A stretch of DNA of 64,000 nucleotides from positions 2,931,001 to 2,995,000 of the forward strand of contig JASSKH010000032.1 of assembly GCA_031763025.1 (NCBI GenBank), in the 5' to 3' direction. Below are positions 56,150 to 64,000 of this stretch, piece by piece. The notes under the pieces are model-generated. The model had not been told where the DNA came from. It saw only the letters and a list, made by a program, of their open reading frames with translations, and did not search any database. How positions within the stretch are numbered: position 1 is the first letter of the stretch; the number at the start of each line of letters is the position of its first letter. The translations under genes and the position numbers were made by a program. This DNA is from Macrocystis pyrifera (lineage: Eukaryota > Sar > Phaeophyceae > Laminariales > Laminariaceae).

Positions 56150-59100
56150 ACGACACGCGTACGTAGCCGTCGGCCTTCAATAGAAGGTTCGCGTAATAAC
56201 CCTCCCTTTTTATTCCTCGTTAAACCCGTCGGAAGTCGCGCGAAATCTCCCTCACTCGGATAAATCCTCCCGGTCCGATGTCCTCACGAGTTGCTACGTG
56301 CTCCGTCCGGGAATACTACGTTCCTCGGCGTCGGTCGTTGGCAGGGAACACCCCCTCCAGATATCGGTCGTCCGTGCCACCACGCCTGAAATGCCTTCGA
56401 CCGCCCCTCTCACCACCTTGATCGACGATGTGTTGGGACAGGTGCCACAAGCTCTCAAGGTTCAAGCCACGGGGCCCTGGGCATTTACTCTCGTGTTACC
56501 ACTTTGACGCATCCATATCAGCCGCGTGGACACGGGGACGGCCTATATGTAGCGGCACGCGTTCGGTGTGTCTAACGAGACCCTAGTTTGCACTTTCAAT
56601 CGGAATTTCTTGTAGTGTCGGCATCGACAGGCCCTGAGCGCCGTTAGGCCGCAGGGGTCGAGGTAGTGTTGGAGGGGGTTCGCCTGGCGGGTAACGAGCA
56701 ATGCCACAACTCTTCGTCAAAGATATACGTGGGAGGTTCGGCTACCGAACAGCGGCCATTCGATCCTTTTGACTTAATTTCGATACGCTTTCCAGAACCT
56801 TGCAAACATTAAGGCACCAGCCATTTTATGCAAGTAATCGACTTTCATTGCGTGATTATTAGACAGGTAAGCGGTGATCCGCCCCATCGGGACGCCGGCC
56901 CGCTGGCAATGGGCTTGGTCAGAACCTTACGCCTCAGTACCAGAACAGGTGGATGACTCCCCCGATTTCAAGATCCCAATCAACTGTGAGCACGATGCAG
57001 GGGTTCAATGTTCAAGTGAAATTGTCACGAATGCGTTCCAGAAGCTAGGGAGTTGACCCCCCCCGCCCCCCACTCCGTCCGGCAGAGGAAGGTGGTGCAA
57101 GAGATACAGCCAGGGTCTACAATTTCCCCCACGAGCTCTTACCCCTACGCTTCTCCTGCCCGACCAACGTGTCGTCACAGGCCCTGGCCTCCGTGCGCTG
57201 ATTGCAACGGTGTCAGTCGTAAAAACGCATCGCTAAACAAGACCTTTACATAGTTTTTAACGTACACAGTTGCGAATATTGATGCCTCCTAGATGCCTAG
57301 GCGGATCTTTGTGAACAACAACGACCACGCTGGGCCTGCACAACGACACCTACAACACACATTCGGGTCTGCTCGACGACACACCGCTGCATTGACCAGC
57401 CGAACTGCAACGCAATGGTCCGTCTGCCTCGTTGACAATCTGACTTGTCATGCTCCCCTCTGGCACGAAAAAAATGTATTTGTGTTTCTCCTGATGGATC
57501 CACTCTCAGCGACATGATGTGGAGTGGGAACCAGTACGTGTTTCGCCAGAACAGTACAAAGCCTTCGAGATACACGAAGAAGCTCGTGAAAAGATGCATT
57601 TTCTCTTATTCACAAAGTCGAAAATAAACGAGAACCACGTTACGCTTTTTTACCCCTTCAAGTGTTTTGTTTTAGGCCACCAGTTGACTAATACCAGGTA
57701 CACATCACGAGATCATAAAAATTGTTTGCTTTTGTACAACCACTTCGGATACATATGTTTAACAGTTAGAAACCTCCGTGGCGAAAGCATCAATCCTTTG
57801 GTCATAGCCGTATTTTGATCGGTGCTGTATGCATGGTTTTAAAGCCTCCACACACAAAAACAGAGCCATCTTAACGGGTTTTCGACATGTTCGCGATGCT
57901 GGAGAAACTTGGAGCTCACGAAAACATCTTGTGCGTCATTTGTGGCTGCCTCCAACAACTTTCTGGTGCAATCAACGCCCTCACACCATCCGCCAGGATC
58001 GGGGCCAATTTATGTGGGTTGTTCCAGACAGTTTGGGTCTGTTACTGCCTGCAAGCGCAATCAACATCTTCAGTGGGGGGCAGTTTTTGTGACTACATAA
58101 TTTCGACCATGTTCGACCACGGCACCCCAAAGTCGAGATGTAGATCTTCGTCGAGAAGGTACGCACGGCCACCTGGAGCGGATCACAAGCTGCCGTAGAG
58201 TAGGCGAAACACCGGGCCGACACATAGGCTCTCTGCTAAAGTGCAAAACAGCCAAAGGTCTAAATGCAGCTTGTTGAATACTGTTGAAACTGTCTGCACC
58301 CCAAGCAGTATACATAAGACCTGGTACGGTCACCACCAACAGACTTGGGGATGGCAGGGTGGAAACGATCCTGCGCGAGGTTGGACTCGCTGTATTTTCG
58401 TCTCGTGTTGTCCTGTTTTCGGTCCTGAATTCGCTGTTTTCCTCATTGACTATTCCGTCAACTATTGCTGTGTCGGTTGGAGCCATGTCAATGGGAACGC
58501 GAAGTTTGAAACGTTCCTTTGAAAAACAAAGCCGTCAAGAAACAGCCGAAGCAATTTTCGTACCGTCGCTGTGGAATAAAGTGAACATTGATTGATTTTG
58601 GTTTTTAGTTCAAACGGCTTCAGGGGGCGCACTTTTTTTTCTTCTCGTTGCAACTTGGGAACACGCTGACGAAAACCAGCTCGTGCGACGATAGACCTTC
58701 GATCTTGACAAAGACCCATCTCAGGGCCAACCTGCCTGGTGTAGAGCAAGGCCATCGACTGTAGATGACGGCCTCGGAGATATCAGGTGGATCCATGGTC
58801 TAGAGGTCGAGAGCTTGCCGGCGGCGTCTGACACTCATGTCCCAAACCAGAAAAAAAAAATGTTGCCACTGGAGACGGATCCAGAAAAACCATCATATGT
58901 TTTGTGCGCACCAGTGGTCAATTGCTTTTGTGTCATGCACTAGGCCAGCACCCGCCACGTATCACCGGTCATTGTGTGAACACGGTAACGCTGGGGTGGG
59001 TCGGACCCCCTGACGAGCGCACTCACTTTCAGACGTCATGAAGCATTCATTGGTTTCGTCGCTCGATGTCTGCCAAGGACTCAGAATCCCGCCGCTTCGA

Positions 59101-60147
59101 ACAAATAAACTTTCGCCTGATTCTTTCTCAAGCCGATCTTGGCCCAACATCGGCCACAGAACTACTTTTCTAGGGGTTTTCATAATCTTTGATACTTTCG
59201 GTTTGAAGAATCGCCCTCATAGAAAGCTGTGCCTGAAAAACTATGGCAGGTGTATTTCGAAGTCAAACTTTTTATGGAAACTTTGAGCTTTCTTCGGCAT
59301 TGATCTTCTTGGGGTCTTTCTTCGGTAAACCAAACTAAAAACGCGATAAAATATACCTTTCATGAGTCCCTATCGAACAATGCTTTCGCCAGCGGTAATG
59401 CTCCAAGTATCGTCCGCACCCCCCCCGCCTTTCGTGGACATAGCAGCGTACCGTACGTACCAAACACGAGCTTCGGAAATAACAAATTCCATGCTGCTGA
59501 GTAGATTTCGTTTCATAGCCCAGAGGGAAGTAGGCGCCCTCCCTTGCAGACCAAAAGCCCCCAATATCTTCAGGGTATACGTTAATCGGACTATACCGTA
59601 AAACGGCGTTCAGTTCAACCAAGGGGTACGATCGTCTTGCAGCCCTCGTTTTCCTCTCGACAACATTAAGGGTGCTAAAAGTCGAAAGTGCTAGTTTGGA
59701 CAGGCTCTCGACGACGTCTTGACGAAAACGCCTTGTTCGGCATTGGCAACCTATCTGGTCTCGAAAACATAAGCACTGAATTAACAAACTCAACGCTCTT
59801 TACGATAGTGCGAGGTTTTGTAGTGGAGGTAGGGCCCGTTTTAAGGCTACGGGGGATCTTACCCGCCCCCTGCCCGGGTGACTCTATTTTTCAAATGTTT
59901 TACCGAAACACCAGATCGGGGGCGCTGTTCTGGCACGCTGCGTTTGCACGTTCGGCTGGTTCGTGCCTAGCAGAGATCGAGTGTGACCCCAACGAGCTTC
60001 ATGACAGCGCGTTGGGATTTTCTTTCGTATTAGCGATCCGCGCTTTCTCAAAGAGGCCGACACCTTGTTTGACTTAGACGTGCTGCAGTTGTCGAAAAAT
60101 ATCGTTTTTTTTTTGTCGGCCTGAAAAAAATGGAATGAAAAGCAATT
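56150..60147. other. Intergenic, no gene assigned
   Basis: Several 60-150-codon frames on both strands (for example 58070-58486 and 59335-59793 minus) lack motifs. A C-rich patch lies at 57057-57075. Nothing else is supported. Confidence 0.4.
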
Positions 60148-60360
60148 CTGAACTAAATGTTTGCACATCACGTTTGGACAGGTACAGCTCCTCAAAGTAA
60201 ACTACGGTCATCAAATTGAAAAAACGTTCCAGATGAGGCGCGTGAGGGCTTCGGGTGTGCCAAACAGCAGTGCTAGGTAGCCGAAAGCGACTCATGAAGT
60301 GTTTCCGACAACTCGAAGTTTCTAGCCAGCAGCAGCACAAAACTATCCCGAAATCGCTGA
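60148..60360 (+). repeat. Dispersed repeat family B, copy 2
   Basis: tttgcacatcacgtttggacaggtacagctc and following sequence correspond to the minus strand of 9700-9897. The identity is moderate but collinear over about 200 bp. Confidence 0.6.
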
Positions 60361-60723
60361 AATATTTCGATTCACGCGCCGGAGCCTAATCCCGGTGAGT
60401 ACATCCACGATGAAAAAACGGTTTTCACCAAGCGTTTGCTGTTCGCAGATGGATTATGCAAGCCTTCTCGTCATCAACCCGGAACGCCCGCGAGTCAAAA
60501 GTTGTTAAACACGCGAAGAGTCATCGTAGTGAGATGTTGGGCCGCAAAAATGTAAGAAAAGGGCTACAAAGGGCTACAAAGCTCTGGATTATTGTCTGTT
60601 TGCATCAATTGTTAGGAAACTTCGAAATACGGATCTTGGTTGCAATACTGTGTTTGGGTTCCAGACCAAATCTATGTTTCGTCGAAACGCCTACGCGCGC
60701 CTACATGACAACACATTCTTGAG

Positions 60724-61536
60724 TGACCCTCCGTGCCCTTGACGAGTAAGTTTTCCATTGAATTTCGAAAACAATTTTTTCGTTTGATGTAATTTGCATC
60801 TGATTCGTCGAAAGGTGAATCACCAAGCAGGCATTTCCGAGTAAAATTGAATAACACCGACTCCCACAAAAACCATTTTTGGGGACTTTTATCTTGCTCT
60901 TCGCGTTATTCCGTTTGCAGAGTTTGTCCAACCCGACGTGGTATGCTCTATGAAACCGAAGCAAGCCGCGGTGAACATGAGCCGCGTCGTAGACTGCTTC
61001 AGAGGCGAAATCCATCATTCCTGAGAGGAAGGGGCACCGGAGCGGTCGCAACGCAACGTCCGACGGCCCCTAGCACACAGTAGAGCACCCGCGGCATTTA
61101 AACAGATCGCAAGGCCATCGCAAACCCAGCTTTCCATCTCTCTGTTCTCTCCAACCCACACGAGCAACGACCAGGTCACGACTTCGCTCAGACGTTCGAT
61201 CGCTGTACCCCTGTCGCTGCTGACCGCGTGGGGCTTCGGGGCACCCAAGATTTCTCGAAAGCGATACTCGTAGCCTTTTAGCCGGTGCCGGCAGAGATAA
61301 TCTGTCGCTGACCGCGGCGACCCGGGGAGGACTCGGACCGTCCCTCGCGTCATTGGTTGCCCTCGGGTGTCCGTAGTCCCTTTTGCGTTCTTCGGTTTTT
61401 TAACACAGTACGCCATTCCTCGATGTGACCGGACCCAAAAGTCATTGTTACAGAATTATATTCGATTACGATCCATTTTTATTTATTACGTTTTTTATTC
61501 ATTCATTTATACGGGTCGAGGCATGCCATCCTTATT
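60724..61536 (-). mobile_element. 0.8-kb TIR element, copy A
   Basis: Read on the minus strand it is collinear with copy B over its whole length. Shared landmarks are ttgggtcc, gtcctccccgg, gcagcgac, ctgagcgaagtcgtgacctgg, ctaggggccgtcgga and gcctctgaag. The ends contain ttgacgag-type inverted repeats (near 60735 and 61512). A GC-rich internal frame reads LSEVVTWSLLVWVGENRE (61015-61416 minus), similar to copy B. No transposase is recognisable, so it is probably non-autonomous. Confidence 0.8.
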
Positions 61537-62394
61537 TCAGAGATGGCATTGCAGTTGCAAAACAGAAATAAATACAATACGTTTTCAAACGACAGCAGTA
61601 CGTCTTTTTCATGGTCGAAGGGGCTTCTTTCAAGAGTATACACGGTCACAGAGAACAAATACACTTTAATACGCAGCGACGCAGGATCCGTCAACCTGCA
61701 GCCGCAGAACCGGCAACCAGCGTACCCGTACCAGGTGTCTGCGCGGCTGTTGTGCGCACTGTCACTTTTGGGAATCGCCCGAACTGCGCGTTTGTTTGTG
61801 GTATGTCTGTGTTCTGCTACTTTCTTGAGCTTGGTTGCGGAGATATAATTTTTTTTTCGGCCTGAAATGTAGACTTGGTAGAGAGATACATTGATTGATT
61901 GACTGGGGGCACAGAGGAGGGCCCAGCGAAAACAATCCTGACTACAAGACTTTGGTAATCGAGCCGCTATGTGCAGTGTCATGTGTTCAACTTCTGTAAG
62001 ACTACCCGTATCGTGAATGAATCAGCAGAATAACTGCTGTTGTGGTTAGTATTATGTCTTGATAGACGAATTCCATAAGACCACGGATTGGATAGATATA
62101 TACAGTGAACCGAAGCGGTCGTGTACGTATGGGATTTTGATGTGTTTTCCATAGGATACAATAATCGTTGAGTTGGCGTTGTTTTTACCATTACGACATG
62201 CGAAAACACCTATCTGTACGATGTTTTTCTTGGTGTAGGAGGCTCAGTGTCTTCGCGGCAAGCTATGCTAATAGTATGGAGAAGACAGCAACAATAATAC
62301 CCCCTTGAATCTTACTTGATTCAGTACTCCGTTATTAAGATTTGCCCTTTTTTTTCTTGTTGCCTTTTTGTCGATATTTCGGGGTCGAAGGAGA

Positions 62395-63186
62395 CAGTAG
62401 AGCCTGTGTTGACGAGCAACTTTTTGTATCGTAATTGGACCAAAAAAAATGAAGTTGATTTGATTTGAACATAATTTGTTGAAGAGTATGACTTTGGGTC
62501 CTGTCGAGGTGTCCTCGTAGCGGGTTTAATTCCTATAATCGGAAAGCGCACAATGGTCAACCAACGCTCACGGCAACCGACGAGGCGAGCGGCGGCCCGC
62601 GTCCTCCCCGGGGCACCGCGGTTAGCGGTATATTATTTCTGCCGGCGCCGCCGAGAAGGCGATCGCTCTTGGGAGGTATTGCGTGGCTGGCGCAGCCCCG
62701 AAACCCCACGCAGGCAGCAGCGACGGGGATACAGCGATCGAAGTCTGAGCGAAGTCGTGACCTGGTCGGTGCTTTTGCTTTTTTCTAGGGAAAGAGGGAT
62801 TAAAAACTGGGTTTGCGACGGCGTTGTAATTTGTCTAGGCGCCATGGATGGTCTACTCTTTGCTAGGGGCCGTCGGACCTTGCGCTGTGGATCTCGCCTC
62901 TGAAGTAGTCGACGACACGGCTCAAGGTTGTGCGGCTTTCTTCGGTTTCAAGAAGATGTCACGTTGAGTCGGACAAACTCCCGAAATTTAATCTCACGAA
63001 GAGCAAAAGAAGTCGGGAAAGACTTCTTCTTGAATTCATTTTTGTTCGTTTTTTTTTTTTTTCAAAACACCTGCTTGATGATTCAACTTCGATCAATTTA
63101 TATACAGTAGATGCAAATCGATACAAACGAAAAGAATATTCACGCAATTCAAATATAAAAATCCTCGTTAATACAGGCCATTAATG
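62395..63186 (+). mobile_element. 0.8-kb TIR element, copy B
   Basis: The left end cagtagagcctgtgttgacg and the right end ctcgttaatacaggccatta form an imperfect terminal inverted repeat of about 22 bp. The internal frame 62553-62903 reads SLSEVVTWSVLLLFSRERGI and GRRTLRCG, matching copy A. Copies A and B are in opposite orientation with 858 bp between them. Confidence 0.82.
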
Positions 63187-64000
63187 TATACATTTCCCAC
63201 ATCTTCGTTGTACCTGGTCTTTTACTTCTGCCTGAGCCATGACCGCTACGAAATTCATCCACTCGCCCTCGCGCGGAAGCCATACCCCATACCCAGTGCG
63301 CGAGTCATTCCAAGAGGACCGACGCTACATTTGTTTCACATCTGACCTTTTCGGCCGGGGGGAAGTATCAGACAACCATCTCCTCCGCGGAATAGCGCGT
63401 TTGAAATGGTATAAACGTGAAGAGACTCTTTCGCTACCCCCCGTCGACGCGCATACCACGGCGCACATGATATACCACCGACCTATGAGCTCTACGGAGG
63501 GTTATTAGCGGGGCGTACTGAATGAACTACGTGTACGTATACCCTCCACACAGGCGGCCGGGAAAAACGCTTTGGAGACGTTGAACGAAACGTAGCACAT
63601 CATGTATGCATTTATATCGAAATGAGAGGTATTATTGTCGACACCATGTGGGGTTTGTCAGGGTTTATCATGTCTCCACAGGAAGGTGCTACTCATACAA
63701 ACAGAACATGTTACACTTGACCTATTCACGCTGGTCAAAATCGACCAGCGGCGCGAAAATCGACTGACAACAAGCGTGTCGCGCTCGCTGTAACTTCAGC
63801 ATACGAAACACAACAACAACTTGCTCAGGGTAACGTTCAAAGCTTACCAACGTGGGCCAATAAAGTTTGTTTTTTTTAAACGTTGAGCGATCGTGTTTTT
63901 TCGGCCGGCCGGGGGACGGGGGATAGGAGGGGATGCGAGTATTGGTCACAGGTACAGGTAGCTAGTGAAAACAAGCCAAACCACACGCAACAAGCGATGC
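63187..64000. other. Right flank, no gene recognised
   Basis: Only frames below 90 codons, no repeat matched within the window. Confidence 0.45.

Noticed and set aside
61015..62903. The two similar Arg-rich frames as host paralogous genes
   Set aside because: Similarity continues far beyond the frames and ends in inverted repeats, so they belong to a transposable element.

Overview
The window is eukaryotic nuclear DNA dominated by decayed mobile elements, with very few intact genes. There are no operons, Shine-Dalgarno sites or dense coding blocks. It contains LTR retrotransposons of both major classes, CAG-encoded polyglutamine, candidate introns and long non-coding stretches. The style of the Ty1/copia and Ty3/gypsy proteins and the roughly balanced base composition suggest a photosynthetic stramenopile, most likely a brown alga of the Ectocarpus type. 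That assignment is an inference from remembered family resemblance and was not tested by a search.

Layout. About 0.57-7.2 kb is a Ty1/copia element on the plus strand (gag, protease, pre-integrase/integrase, RT, RNase H), broken many times yet flanked by 87-bp terminal repeats that differ at one base. About 8.4-9.35 kb is an inverted partial copy of a repeat that recurs at 26.8-28.06 kb; the second copy carries a possible tyrosine-recombinase tail. A 111-bp palindromic MITE sits at 9.37 kb, with relatives at 35.4 and 50.15 kb. From 10.77 to 15.33 kb lies a Ty3/gypsy chromovirus with LTRs of 266 and 278 bp. It carries a NADAR domain (NAD/ADP-ribose-type fold) where gag would be expected, then integrase, a chromodomain and a Tudor-like module; gag, protease, RT and RNase H were not recognised. 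From 16.46 to 23.11 kb is a second Ty1/copia element on the minus strand with LTRs of about 250 bp.

The right two thirds (23-64 kb) is sparse. A class 3 lipase gene on the minus strand (48.9-49.8 kb) has an open reading frame, and a decayed paralogue lies at 28.9-29.6 kb. Other contents are relic gypsy 3' ends (34.7 and 54.9 kb), a direct-repeat family (38.6 and 46.7 kb), a tRNA-like remnant near 40.4 kb, a block of TTCCA/TGGAA motifs (43.6-44.6 kb), a candidate exon (53.8-54.2 kb), a gag-like RGG-rich reading frame (55.3-56.1 kb), and two inverted copies of an 0.8-kb TIR element (60.7-61.5 and 62.4-63.2 kb).

The most interesting item is the NADAR-bearing chromovirus. An ADP-ribose-related enzyme fold inside a retroelement could point to an arms race with host ADP-ribosylation, although this copy is broken and has changed key positions. 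The only recognisable host gene with a plausible product is the lipase.
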